A stretch of DNA of 11,592 bases from Oscillospiraceae bacterium (GCA_029068025.1 JAIEDJ010000073.1:1-11592), one strand, 5' to 3'; shown: positions 1 through 6,644, numbered from the stretch's first letter. Notes: generated by a model from the letters alone, not told the origin. Made by a program: numbers and translations.

Positions 1-2
1 GA

Positions 3-536
3 TACAACAGCCGCAGCCGGTTGTTTAACGGAAACGTACGCAGCCCCGGAGAGTTTATCGCAGTTTGGGCTATTATCTTGGCTTATTTGATCGTAATGTG
101 GCTGATCTGCCTTAATATCGGACTTCACAAGCGCGATTATGTTACAGCTGAATTGGAATTTGAAAGCTTTTACCGCAAAAATGACAGACTTATGTTTGCG
201 CTTTCCGGCAATGAGTACGGCGCTTGGGCTGATCTGTGTGATATTAATGAGGTTGTAAAACTCAAAGGCGGCGAGCGGCTTTCGGTGATCACCGCAAAAG
301 AAGATCTGGTCGATATTCAATATAATGACAAGGTGCTGTTGGCGCTTGAGGACTCCGAGCGCGAGGACGCGGACGGCAAGCGGATGATATCGCTGATATT
401 CGGTATTATCGCGGCGGTGTGGCTGTTGTACGTGGCAGTCTCGATCTTGGTGATGTGCAGTGCGCACAAGCTGCCGAGAAGGCTTGTCACACTGTTTGTA
501 AAGCCGTCATATCTTACAAGACCACCGAAATCGTGA
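3..536 (+). CDS. Membrane protein with an ectodomain, 5'-truncated by the window edge
   Basis: I do not recognise this family. The frame is open from the first full codon (position 3), so the gene almost certainly begins upstream. The first possible start inside the window is a TTG at 21 with no Shine-Dalgarno, and the next ATG lies inside a membrane helix. Counting from the TTG, there is a hydrophobic helix at about residues 12-32, a soluble, mostly charged domain at about 33-122, and a second helix at about 123-146. A basic tail of about 25 residues follows. This suggests a two-helix membrane protein with one domain between the helices, which side being unknown. Its stop overlaps the ribosome binding site of the next gene (GGAG at 537-540), so it is probably the upstream member of the same operon. 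Function unknown. Confidence 0.6.
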   Translation, partial: YNSRSRLFNGNVRSPGEFIAVWAIILAYLIVMWLICLNIGLHKRDYVTAELEFESFYRKNDRLMFALSGNEYGAWADLCDINEVVKLKGGERLSVITAKEDLVDIQYNDKVLLALEDSEREDADGKRMISLIFGIIAAVWLLYVAVSILVMCSAHKLPRRLVTLFVKPSYLTRPPKS

Positions 537-546
537 GGAGAAACAT

Positions 547-1386
547 ATGTCGGATTTTGTTAAAATGTGGGACAATTATTCGGAAGATTTCACGAAAAAG
601 CTGATCTTTCAGTGCAAGGGCGATCTTCGCGCGTTGGATAACGACGAACAGGAGATAGCCGCGCTGTGGCGCTTAGTTGCTGACGTGTACAACGGCGGGT
701 TTATTCAGTTTTTCTGCAATTGGGGCTATGACAGCTATTGGTGCGCGATGCGCGGGATACAGAGAATGGGTCTTCGCGAAACGCTTAACCTTTTCGCGGG
801 TACATATACGGACGTTCTCGACAAATTCCGCGAGGACAGGCGGCTGAAGGCGTATTGGGATATTCCGGAATACCTTACCGAAGAGGACGAGAAAATTCTT
901 GACGAGACCGACCAAGCGTTTTATGACGGCTTGGGGGAACAGCTCTGTGAAGCGGCGTATAAATTCTACCATGACGAGTTGAAAAAGACGATTGAATTTG
1001 ATTATCTCGAAATGTTTGGCGGGCTTTGCGATGAATATTACCGCAAGCTCGAACTGGAATATAATAATGACCGCAGCAAGCTCAAAGACAAAGAACGTGA
1101 AGCTCTGGCGCTTCATGCCATGTTTTCTGACATCGGGAACGGCGGTATTCAATTATTCTTTGAAAATCACGATGAGGATCTGATCAAATGCGCGATCGGA
1201 GCGGTCGAAAAGGTAAATGTTCCCAATGCTTTGGAGCTTCTAAAAGAAGCGTATGAAAAGGTTTTCCCGAAGCTCGGGAATCTGACCGGGACTGAGGAAG
1301 AAATTCTGATGAAGGTCGATACGACCTTCTGGGAAGGTTTTGATGAGACGCTTGCCGAGGCGGCGTTCAAAGTCTATTGGATATAA
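547..1386 (+). CDS. Tandem DUF4375/DMP19-like protein
   Basis: This 279-residue acidic cytoplasmic protein has two copies of a domain resembling DMP19/DUF4375, the family named after a Neisseria DNA-mimic protein. The family hallmark NGGF-x-QFF is at residues 49-56 and recurs as NGGIQLFF at 198-205, so the repeat period is about 149 residues. Each copy ends in a similar helix (CEAAYKFY near 134-141 and AEAAFKVY near 270-277). No signal peptide or membrane segment is visible. The ATG at 547 is preceded by GAGGAG ending at 540, a good spacing. The neighbouring gene at 1473 is a close paralogue of the first half. In DMP19 the acidic surface mimics DNA and blocks a repressor. Other family members occur as accessory or immunity-like proteins. 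Whether this one binds anything like a DNA-binding protein is not visible here. Domain assignment is by motif recognition only. Confidence 0.75.
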   Translation: MSDFVKMWDNYSEDFTKKLIFQCKGDLRALDNDEQEIAALWRLVADVYNGGFIQFFCNWGYDSYWCAMRGIQRMGLRETLNLFAGTYTDVLDKFREDRRLKAYWDIPEYLTEEDEKILDETDQAFYDGLGEQLCEAAYKFYHDELKKTIEFDYLEMFGGLCDEYYRKLELEYNNDRSKLKDKEREALALHAMFSDIGNGGIQLFFENHDEDLIKCAIGAVEKVNVPNALELLKEAYEKVFPKLGNLTGTEEEILMKVDTTFWEGFDETLAEAAFKVYWI

Positions 1387-1391
1387 AAGGA

Positions 1392-1449
1392 GCAGCTTCC
1401 GCAATAGCCAATGCTGTGCAGCGAAGCGGCTTGACGGTGCGGAAGCTGC
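1392..1449 (+). promoter_or_regulatory. Intergenic 12-bp inverted repeat (leader hairpin)
   Basis: The arms GCAGCTTCCGCA (1392-1403) and TGCGGAAGCTGC (1438-1449) are perfectly complementary and enclose 34 nt. A short internal stem (AGCC with GGCT) is also possible. The structure fills most of the gap between the two DUF4375 genes and ends 11 nt before the GGAGG of the second. No T-tract follows, so it is not a standard intrinsic terminator. It could be an mRNA stability or processing element, or an operator. Confidence 0.55.
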
Positions 1450-1472
1450 ATATTGAAATCGGAGGAATTACA

Positions 1473-1904
1473 ATGGAAGATTACAGCGAGATATTCAACA
1501 GATTTGCGAAGGAATATGTGGATAAGTTTCAGAGCGCTGGCGGCGACTGGGATAAGCTCAGCTCGGACGAACAGGAGATAGTCGCGCTGTGGAGCCTTTG
1601 TGCGGATATGTTCAGCAACGGATTCCTCGATTTTTTCCTGATATACGGATATGACGTTTATCTTATCGCAATGCGCGGGATAGAGCGCGTGGGCTGCAAA
1701 AAGCTCTACAAGCTGATCGAGAAGGTATACAAGAAGGTTTTCGACAAGTTTCAGAACGACAAGCGGATCACGGCATACGATGATATCCCGCAGTATCTGA
1801 CTGAGCGTGACGAGGAGATCCTTGAAGACTTATTTGATAAATTCGACGAGGTGTACGGCGAGGAGCTTTGCGAGGCGGCTTATAAGTTTTATAGTAATTT
1901 GTGA
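1473..1904 (+). CDS. Single-domain DUF4375/DMP19-like protein
   Basis: This is a 143-residue acidic soluble protein and a paralogue of the first domain of the upstream gene. Shared blocks include DEQEI-x-ALW (residues 32-40), the NGF-x-x-FF motif (49-55, which has lost one glycine of the usual NGGF), AMRGI-x-R-x-G (66-74), DIP-x-YLTE (104-111) and ELCEAAYKFY (131-140). The DNA is also close: 26 of 27 bases match between positions about 643-669 and 1567-1593, which implies a fairly recent duplication. I place the start at ATG 1473, with GGAGG at 1461-1465. The frame is open further upstream to 1377, but that stretch runs through the hairpin and has no ribosome binding site. The biochemical role is unknown; family knowledge allows DNA mimicry or immunity, but nothing here proves either. 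Confidence 0.75.
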   Translation: MEDYSEIFNRFAKEYVDKFQSAGGDWDKLSSDEQEIVALWSLCADMFSNGFLDFFLIYGYDVYLIAMRGIERVGCKKLYKLIEKVYKKVFDKFQNDKRITAYDDIPQYLTERDEEILEDLFDKFDEVYGEELCEAAYKFYSNL

Positions 1905-1945
1905 TCAAAAATCGGATTGACCGAAATAACAGTGAGGTGCTTTTA

Positions 1946-2359
1946 ATGGAATACAGAAAATATCCCGATAATGAAACGGTTGATGAATATATCAAGCGCA
2001 AAGAACCTTTGATTATTGCAATTCCGTTTGATGATACAAAGCCTATTCTTATGTCTCATGTTGAAGATGCTTTTGAACATCATATTTTGTTGGCACAATT
2101 TGATATAAGACAAACGGATATTGATAAATATTTCAGAATTATTGTCGATGATGAGAGCGCGGATTGGACTTTTGTCTGTCCTCACGATTACAAAGGAATT
2201 GCCGACAGACAGCGTCGGATAATCCGCTTTTACAATGACGGATTTGCGGCGATATCCGAGGTCTTGTCGGATATCGGCTATTTTTCGGATATAAAGATCC
2301 CCAAGAGATACAGAAGACATTTTGACGCTATGAGTGATGACAGTACGTTTATGCCTTGA
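1946..2359 (+). CDS. Hypothetical acidic protein, 137 aa
   Basis: I do not recognise this protein. It is soluble, rich in Asp, Glu, Ile and Tyr, with no signal peptide or membrane segment. A central block reads ADWTFVCPHDYKG, followed by a helix-rich C-terminal half. The ATG at 1946 is preferred because GAGGTG (1934-1939) lies six bases upstream. A GTG at 1901, overlapping the stop of the previous gene, would add 15 residues but lacks a ribosome binding site. Base composition is visibly more A/T-rich than in the flanking speE gene, compatible with an accessory origin. It lies 41 nt after the second DUF4375 gene and 17 nt before speE, so it is probably co-transcribed with both. An immunity-like role would fit the neighbourhood but is a guess. 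Confidence 0.6.
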   Translation: MEYRKYPDNETVDEYIKRKEPLIIAIPFDDTKPILMSHVEDAFEHHILLAQFDIRQTDIDKYFRIIVDDESADWTFVCPHDYKGIADRQRRIIRFYNDGFAAISEVLSDIGYFSDIKIPKRYRRHFDAMSDDSTFMP

Positions 2360-2376
2360 ATTTTGGGAGTGATAAC

Positions 2377-3243
2377 ATGGAATTGTGGTTTACCGAGGAT
2401 CACACCAAGAACGTGCGGTTCTCCATTAAGATAAAGCAGCATCTGGTGAGCGAACAGAGCGAGTTTCAGAAGATCGATATTCTCGACAGCGAGGAGCTGG
2501 GAAGGATCCTCGTGCTGGACGGTTTCCTTATGCTTACCGAAAAGGACGAGTACATTTATCATGAGATGATCACTCACGTGCCGTTGTCCGTCAATCCGAA
2601 TATAAAGAAGGTTCTGGTCATCGGCGGCGGCGACGGCGGTGCGGTTCGCGAGCTGTGTCGCTTCAAGAGTGTGGAGCATATCGACATGGTGGAGATAGAC
2701 CGCCGAGTTGTGGAGCTGTGCCGCGAATACCTGCAGTTTACGGCGTGTTCGCTGGACGACCCGCGCGTTCATCTGCATTATGAGGACGGATTGAAGTTCG
2801 TGCGGCGAGCGGAAAATGAGTACGATCTTATCATAGTGGATTCCACCGATCCGTTCGGCCCCGGAGAAGGGCTGTTCACCAAGGAGTTCTACGGGAACTG
2901 CTACAAGGCGCTGAACGCGGACGGGATACTGGTAAATCAGCACGAGAGCACATTCTATGACGAATACGCCGAGATGATGAAGCGCGCGCACAGTCGAATA
3001 AAGAGCTTTTTCCCGATAGCGCTGGTGTATCAGGTGCATATCCCGACTTATCCTAGCGGACACTGGCTGTTCGGGTTCGCGTCCAAGAGATATCACCCGG
3101 TCGAGGATCAGAATGCCGAGTGGTGGCTGGAGCAGGGGCTTCGCACAAAGTATTACAACAGATTTGTGCATGGCGGCTGTTTCGCGCTGCCGAACAATGT
3201 GCGGGATGTTCTGCGCGAGACCAAACCGGAAAACACAAAATAG
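2377..3243 (+). CDS. speE: Spermidine synthase-type aminopropyltransferase
   Basis: The gene encodes 288 residues, the usual length for SpeE. The family transfers the aminopropyl group of decarboxylated S-adenosylmethionine to a diamine such as putrescine, giving spermidine and methylthioadenosine in the cytoplasm. An N-terminal beta-strand domain (residues 1-55) precedes a Rossmann methyltransferase-like fold. Visible motifs are YHEM (61-64), the nucleotide-binding GGGDGG (83-88), the acidic MVEID (104-108, E107 expected to bind the ribose), and the signature DSTDP-x-GPGEGLF (155-167), with D155 and D158 in the catalytic and amine-binding region. I start at ATG 2377, preceded by GGGAGTG at 2365-2371. 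A TTG at 2356 overlaps the previous stop and is less likely. No speD (AdoMet decarboxylase) is in the window. A second polyamine gene lies 1.7 kb downstream. The exact amine acceptor cannot be read from sequence. Confidence 0.92.
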   Translation: MELWFTEDHTKNVRFSIKIKQHLVSEQSEFQKIDILDSEELGRILVLDGFLMLTEKDEYIYHEMITHVPLSVNPNIKKVLVIGGGDGGAVRELCRFKSVEHIDMVEIDRRVVELCREYLQFTACSLDDPRVHLHYEDGLKFVRRAENEYDLIIVDSTDPFGPGEGLFTKEFYGNCYKALNADGILVNQHESTFYDEYAEMMKRAHSRIKSFFPIALVYQVHIPTYPSGHWLFGFASKRYHPVEDQNAEWWLEQGLRTKYYNRFVHGGCFALPNNVRDVLRETKPENTK

Positions 3244-3336
3244 AAAGATAAAAGATCATTGTATATCGGGTCACAGCTGATCGTATCTCCGGCGGCTGAC
3301 CGAAATATATATTAATATTATGCAGAGGTTATTGTT

Positions 3337-3963
3337 ATGAACGCAAAGAGCAAGGTTGGTATGGTCATTTTCGTGCTGATCCTGGTTGGCTGGACGCTTT
3401 ATGGCATTATCAGCGGCGCGATGGGGCTTACGAATGGCAGCTACACTGAGCCGTCGGTAAACGCCGAGGTCGGGAAGCTTTGCGAGGTCGAAGTTGAAAT
3501 GGCATTTGAGGCATATTCGGTAAAGCACACGCTGAACCTTATCCCGACGGGAAAAGAGCATTTTTATCTGTGCCTGACGGAGGATGATGGTATCCCGCTG
3601 CTGGTCAAGGCAAAGACATCATGGTACAATGCCAATTTCGATGAGGATGGCTTCGCGTATTCGACCGTAAAGGTCAAAGGCGAGGTCATGAAGATGGATT
3701 CTAAGTTTACAAAGGATCTTTCCGATATGAACAAAAAGCTCAACAGGGAGCTTGGGATCAGTATTTCGACTTCAAAGTACATATCCTCGAACTACAAGAC
3801 CCTGTATGCGCTGAGATTGGCGTCGGGCGTGTTTAACGTCGCGGCGGTCGCTATCGGTCTGGTACTGATAAAGAAGGGTGTCGGCGCAAAGCTCATACCG
3901 GTGCTGTTTATAGTGGCTTTCCTGCTGATGGGCTTTGTGGTGTTCTTCGGAGAAACGATCTGA
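3337..3963 (+). CDS. Three-helix membrane protein of unknown function
   Basis: I do not recognise this 208-residue protein. Residues 8-29 form an N-terminal membrane helix or uncleaved signal anchor. Residues 30-158 form a polar, beta-rich domain that is probably extracytoplasmic. Two further helices lie at about 159-178 and 184-205, separated by a short basic turn (KKGVGAK). The layout resembles the partial membrane gene at the left edge and the small membrane gene at 6117, though I see no clear sequence relation. ATG 3337 is preceded by AGAGG at 3324-3328. The gene lies 93 nt after speE in an A/T-rich gap with no convincing terminator, so read-through from speE is possible. Confidence 0.65.
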   Translation: MNAKSKVGMVIFVLILVGWTLYGIISGAMGLTNGSYTEPSVNAEVGKLCEVEVEMAFEAYSVKHTLNLIPTGKEHFYLCLTEDDGIPLLVKAKTSWYNANFDEDGFAYSTVKVKGEVMKMDSKFTKDLSDMNKKLNRELGISISTSKYISSNYKTLYALRLASGVFNVAAVAIGLVLIKKGVGAKLIPVLFIVAFLLMGFVVFFGETI

Positions 3964-3969
3964 GAGCGC

Positions 3970-3989
3970 TTTTGCCGGGATCGGCAAAA
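3970..3989. promoter_or_regulatory. Perfect 8-bp hairpin
   Basis: TTTTGCCG (3970-3977) pairs with CGGCAAAA (3982-3989) around a GGAT loop. GCGC at 3966-3969 and 3995-3998 can extend it across an internal loop. It starts six bases after the stop of the membrane protein gene. The T-run precedes the stem rather than following it on either strand, so it is unlike an intrinsic terminator. It may protect a transcript end or belong to the adjoining leader repeat. Confidence 0.45.
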
Positions 3990-3991
3990 TG

Positions 3992-4124
3992 AACGCGCAG
4001 CAAAGGTGTTTACGCCAAGACCAACATTGTAAATACGCAGGCAATTCGCGAAAGCAGGTGTGAACGCCGAACGGAGCGATAACGGAGTGCGTTTTGCGCG
4101 GACCGCGAACTGCAAATTTAAATA
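3992..4124 (+). repeat. Leader repeat family, copy A (diverged or shortened)
   Basis: This copy carries the box CGCAGCAAAGG at 3996-4006, followed by a mini-hairpin (GGTG-TTTA-CGCC) and the CCAAGACCAACA stretch shared with the other copies. It lacks the A/T-rich first stem. A second stem is formed by GCAATTCGCG (4041-4050) and CGCGAACTGC (4104-4113), 9 of 10 paired. The loop has CGGAGCG and ACGGAGTGC, recalling the loop of copy B. It ends in CAAATTTAAATAAAGGAG, which matches the A/T-rich end of copies B and C and runs straight into the cupin ribosome binding site. Assignment to the family is by eye. Confidence 0.55.
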
Positions 4125-4137
4125 AAGGAGAATGGAT

Positions 4138-4500
4138 ATGCTTATTGATTTTGAAAGGATAGCGCACACAACACTTACGGAATTCCGCGGCGGCGAGATG
4201 AGTATCCGCACGGCGGAGTACATGGACGATGTGAACCGTATCATAAAGGTCACGCTGCTTCCCGGGGCTTCTGTCGGGCTGCACAGGCATCCGACCAGTT
4301 CGGAGGTCATTTTTGTGATCTCGGGAATGGGAACAGTTATCTGTGACGGTGTGGAAGAGCATCTCAGAGCGGGGATCTGTTCGTATTGCCCGGTGGGCAG
4401 TGAGCATCTGATCCGCAACGATGGTGAGGACGAATTTGTGTACTATGCCGTTGTTTCGCAGAATACGACAGAGATCACCGAAAATACCGATGAGAAGTAA
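4138..4500 (+). CDS. Small single-domain cupin protein
   Basis: This 120-residue cytoplasmic protein is a single cupin beta-barrel. Cupin motif 1 is seen as G-x5-H-x-H-x4-E with a following ISG (residues 41-58), and motif 2 as CPVGSEH about 20 residues later. The two His and the Glu of motif 1 plus the His of motif 2 are the usual metal ligands, so metal binding is likely. Substrate is unknown; such proteins range from isomerases and dioxygenases to sugar or small-molecule binders. I choose ATG 4138 because AAGGAG (4125-4130) sits seven bases before it. ATG 4132, two codons upstream in the same frame, is only one base from the Shine-Dalgarno. The gene lies between speE and the polyamine dehydrogenase and is preceded by leader repeat copy A. 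Confidence 0.85.
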   Translation: MLIDFERIAHTTLTEFRGGEMSIRTAEYMDDVNRIIKVTLLPGASVGLHRHPTSSEVIFVISGMGTVICDGVEEHLRAGICSYCPVGSEHLIRNDGEDEFVYYAVVSQNTTEITENTDEK

Positions 4501-4560
4501 CTTCGTATCGGAGTGCGGCGCAATTTGCGCGGCATGACACACAAGCTTTTCAGTTTATAG

Positions 4561-4600
4561 AAAACGCAAAGATCAACGCAATAAAAACGCAGCAAAGACA
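4561..4600 (+). repeat. Short GCAAAGA repeat units (pair 1)
   Basis: Two imperfect units lie head to tail: AAAACGCAAAGATCAACGCAAT at 4561-4582 and AAAAACGCAGCAAAGACAA from 4583. Both are related to the box that opens each leader repeat. They sit just upstream of the promoter at 4646. The region from 4501 to 4560 has a near-palindrome GCGCAATTTGCGC and nothing else I can support. Confidence 0.55.
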
Positions 4601-4645
4601 ATTGCTGAAATTTGTATTGTTTGGTATTATGTTGAAGCATAGTGC

Positions 4646-4674
4646 TTGACAAGTTCAAAATTGCGTGGTATAAT
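4646..4674 (+). promoter_or_regulatory. Consensus sigma-A promoter with extended -10
   Basis: TTGACA (4646-4651) and TATAAT (4669-4674) are both exact consensus and separated by exactly 17 nt. TGG directly before the -10 gives the extended -10 TGnTATAAT. Transcription should start near 4681, leaving a leader of about 230 nt before the dehydrogenase start at 4915. The promoter makes the dehydrogenase independent of speE and the cupin. Its strength implies either high constitutive expression or control after initiation, within the structured leader. Confidence 0.85.
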
Positions 4675-4698
4675 GAACTATACGGCGGGGGCAGCGCA

Positions 4699-4748
4699 AT
4701 AAAAACGCGGCAAAGATCCACACAATAAACACGCAGCAAAGGCGCTTA
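4699..4748 (+). repeat. Short GCAAAGA repeat units (pair 2)
   Basis: AATAAAAACGCGGCAAAGAT at 4699-4718 is followed by AATAAACACGCAGCAAAGG at 4724-4742, a period of about 25 nt. The second unit is also the first box of leader repeat copy B. Together with the pair at 4561 these flank the promoter on both sides. Confidence 0.6.
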
Positions 4749-4900
4749 CGCCAAAAACAACATTTCAATCGAGCAGTGGATTTCTAAAAGGCCGAAATTT
4801 TTTCTCAAGAAAAAATTTCGACCGGTTCTCACTTGACGGCTAAGCGGAGCGCGATAGCGCGGAGCGTGCCGTCAAGTGAGAATTTTGAAATTATTTTAAA
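4725..4900 (+). repeat. Structured leader repeat, copy B
   Basis: Order of parts: an 18-nt box identical to copy C (4725-4742); a mini-hairpin GGCG-CTTA-CGCC; a spacer GAGCAGTG; stem 1 of 12 bp (4793-4804 with 4809-4820, loop TCAA); CGACCGGTTCTCA identical to copy C; and stem 2 of 15 perfect bp (4826-4840 with 4868-4882). Stem 2 encloses 27 nt with a small GCGC-GATA-GCGC hairpin. The shared tail GAGAATTTTGAAATT (4878-4892) follows and leads into AGGAGG of the dehydrogenase gene. The whole element lies inside the transcript expected from the promoter at 4646. It could be a cis-acting regulatory RNA, or a dispersed repeat tolerated in leaders. Confidence 0.8.
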
Positions 4901-4914
4901 TAGGAGGATAAGTA

Positions 4915-6117
4915 ATGAGCAAGGCTTTGATCATAGGCGCGGGCGGCGTTGCCGGTGTTGTAATCAACAAATGCTGCCAGAACAGTGAGGTTTTTACGGA
5001 GATCGTCATTGCGTCGCGCACCAAGTCCAAGTGTGACGCTTTTAAGGAGAAACTGCAGCCGAATACAAAGACCGTGATCTCCACGGCACAGGTGGACGCG
5101 GACAATGTTCCCGAGCTGGTGGCGCTTATCAAGGACGTTAAGCCCGACATTGTGATAAACGTCGCGCTGCCGTATCAGGATCTGCATATCATGGACGCTT
5201 GTCTGGAATGTAAGGTGGATTATCTTGATACCGCGAACTATGAGCCGGAGGATACCGCGAAGTTTGAGTATTCATGGCAGTGGGCGTATCGCGAGCGCTT
5301 TGAGAAGGCGGGAATCACCGCTGTTCTCGGGTGCGGGTTCGACCCGGGCGTTACGGGCGTGTTCTCGGCGTACGCGATGAAGCACGAGTTCGACGAGATC
5401 AATTATATAGATATTCTCGACTGCAACGGCGGCGATCACGGCTATCCGTTCGCTACCAACTTCAATCCCGAGATCAATATCCGCGAGGTATCCGCAAAGG
5501 GCAGCTATATCCAGGACGGCAAGTGGGTAGAGACCGAGCCTATGGAGATCAAGCGCGTTTACAACTTTAAGGGCGTGGGTGAGAAGGATATGTATCTGCT
5601 TCATCATGAGGAATTGGAATCATTGGCGCTCAACATCAAGGGTATCAAGAGAATTCGCTTCTTTATGACGTTCGGGCAGAGTTATCTTACTCATCTGAAG
5701 TGTCTGGAAAACGTAGGCATGACCTCGATCAAGCCTATCATGTTCGAGGGAAAGGAGATCGTTCCGCTGCAATTTTTAAAGGCGGGGCTGCCCGATCCCG
5801 CGGCTCTGGGTCCGCGCACTAAGGGCAAGACCAACATCGGCTGTATTTTCCAAGGCAAGAAGGACGGCAAGGACAAGAACTATTATCTGTATAATATCTG
5901 CGACCACCAGGAGTGCTACAAGGAGGTCGGTTCGCAGGCTATCTCGTATACTACGGGCGTTCCCGCGATGATCGGCGCTATGATGGTGCTTACCGGAAAG
6001 TGGAAGAAGCCCGGTGTATTCAACGTTGAGGAATTCGATCCCGATCCTTTTATGGACGCGCTCAATAAGTGGGGGCTTCCGTGGGAAGAGGATCACGATC
6101 CGGTACTGGTTGACTGA
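4915..6117 (+). CDS. Carboxynorspermidine/carboxyspermidine dehydrogenase (saccharopine dehydrogenase family)
   Basis: The 400-residue product matches the bacterial carboxynorspermidine synthase branch of the saccharopine dehydrogenase family. That enzyme reductively joins aspartate semialdehyde to a diamine (putrescine gives carboxyspermidine, 1,3-diaminopropane gives carboxynorspermidine) using NAD(P)H; the decarboxylase NspC normally finishes the route. A Rossmann nucleotide motif G-x-GGVAG is at residues 8-14. Family blocks that I recognise include NVALPYQD, DYLDTANYEP, GCGFDPGVTGVFSAYA and a C-terminal SYTTGVPA. ATG 4915 has AGGAGG at 4902-4907. The gene has its own consensus promoter and a structured leader. 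No nspC follows here, so the decarboxylase must be elsewhere or the product is used differently. The next gene overlaps its stop by one base. Diamine preference cannot be told from sequence. Confidence 0.88.
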   Translation: MSKALIIGAGGVAGVVINKCCQNSEVFTEIVIASRTKSKCDAFKEKLQPNTKTVISTAQVDADNVPELVALIKDVKPDIVINVALPYQDLHIMDACLECKVDYLDTANYEPEDTAKFEYSWQWAYRERFEKAGITAVLGCGFDPGVTGVFSAYAMKHEFDEINYIDILDCNGGDHGYPFATNFNPEINIREVSAKGSYIQDGKWVETEPMEIKRVYNFKGVGEKDMYLLHHEELESLALNIKGIKRIRFFMTFGQSYLTHLKCLENVGMTSIKPIMFEGKEIVPLQFLKAGLPDPAALGPRTKGKTNIGCIFQGKKDGKDKNYYLYNICDHQECYKEVGSQAISYTTGVPAMIGAMMVLTGKWKKPGVFNVEEFDPDPFMDALNKWGLPWEEDHDPVLVD

Positions 6118-6557
6118 TGGGCGGCGGGTTTGCGGTCGAAGCGCTGCTTATTGTGATGGCGCTTGCCGCTGTCGGGCTGCTGATAAGGTATATAGTCGAA
6201 CTGTGCGGTGTGTTTAAGCTCCGCGCTGATAACAAGGCAGGGCGGCTGCTGAAAATAAAAGCGGTCGTCACACGAAGCGTCCGCGCGGGCAGAGGTTCGG
6301 GATCATCACGGGCATACGCCGAATACGCAGTGGGCGAACGGAAGATCAAAGGACGAATGATCTGCGCGAGCGCGGTGTACCTGACAGAGGGGCAGACGGT
6401 AAAAGTTCTTGTCAGCGAGAGGAAGCCGGGATTTTTTGCCGTAGACGAGCGGCAGATCGGCGGCGCCGTGTTTGATAACGCGCTTATGTGCATTATGTTT
6501 CTGATAATCGCGGGGTTTTTGATATTTGTTGCTGTGGATCGGATCGCTTTCGGCTGA
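6117..6557 (+). CDS. Small two-helix membrane protein, DUF3592-like
   Basis: The product has 146 residues with membrane helices at about 7-29 and 119-141. Between them is a basic, beta-rich domain: a variable strand (IKAVVTRSVRAG), then AYAEYAVGERKIKG, then EGQTVKVLVSERKPGFFAVD. That order resembles the DUF3592 pattern of a short beta domain between two helices. I hold this loosely, because I recognise the pattern rather than specific residues. The ATG overlaps the stop of the dehydrogenase gene as TGATG and has no independent Shine-Dalgarno, so translation is probably coupled. A gap of 87 nt with a possible promoter separates it from murA. Function unknown. Confidence 0.65.
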   Translation: MGGGFAVEALLIVMALAAVGLLIRYIVELCGVFKLRADNKAGRLLKIKAVVTRSVRAGRGSGSSRAYAEYAVGERKIKGRMICASAVYLTEGQTVKVLVSERKPGFFAVDERQIGGAVFDNALMCIMFLIIAGFLIFVAVDRIAFG

Positions 6558-6619
6558 TAAAATACCAAGCGTAAAAGTCGGCTTTTTTCACCATTTTTCC
6601 TTTTCAACATATTATGCTG

Positions 6620-6625
6620 TATAAT
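6620..6625 (+). promoter_or_regulatory. Possible -10 element upstream of murA
   Basis: An exact TATAAT lies 19 nt before the murA start, but no good TTGACA-like -35 is found 16-18 nt upstream (TTCCTT at best). With a start point near 6632 the transcript would begin at the ribosome binding site, leaving a very short leader. This is plausible but weak. Confidence 0.35.
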
Positions 6626-6644
6626 TTGCTGAAAGGGTGATGGT

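Noticed and set aside
2278..3171. Long minus-strand open frame (297 codons) opposite speE
   Set aside because: It lies within the mirror frame of a strongly recognisable speE gene, has no ribosome binding site and its translation resembles no family.
3970..3989. Hairpin after the membrane protein gene as a transcription terminator
   Set aside because: Its T-run lies 5' of the stem and its A-run 3' of it on both strands, the reverse of an intrinsic terminator.
4443..4739. Minus-strand open frame with repeated YCVDLC peptide
   Set aside because: The peptide repeat comes from translating the dispersed GCAAAGATCAACGC units backwards. There is no start context, and it overlaps the promoter region.
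4725..4900. Known riboswitch or T-box in the dehydrogenase leader
   Set aside because: I see no T-box consensus, SAM, lysine or other conserved riboswitch core. The same leader also precedes unrelated genes.
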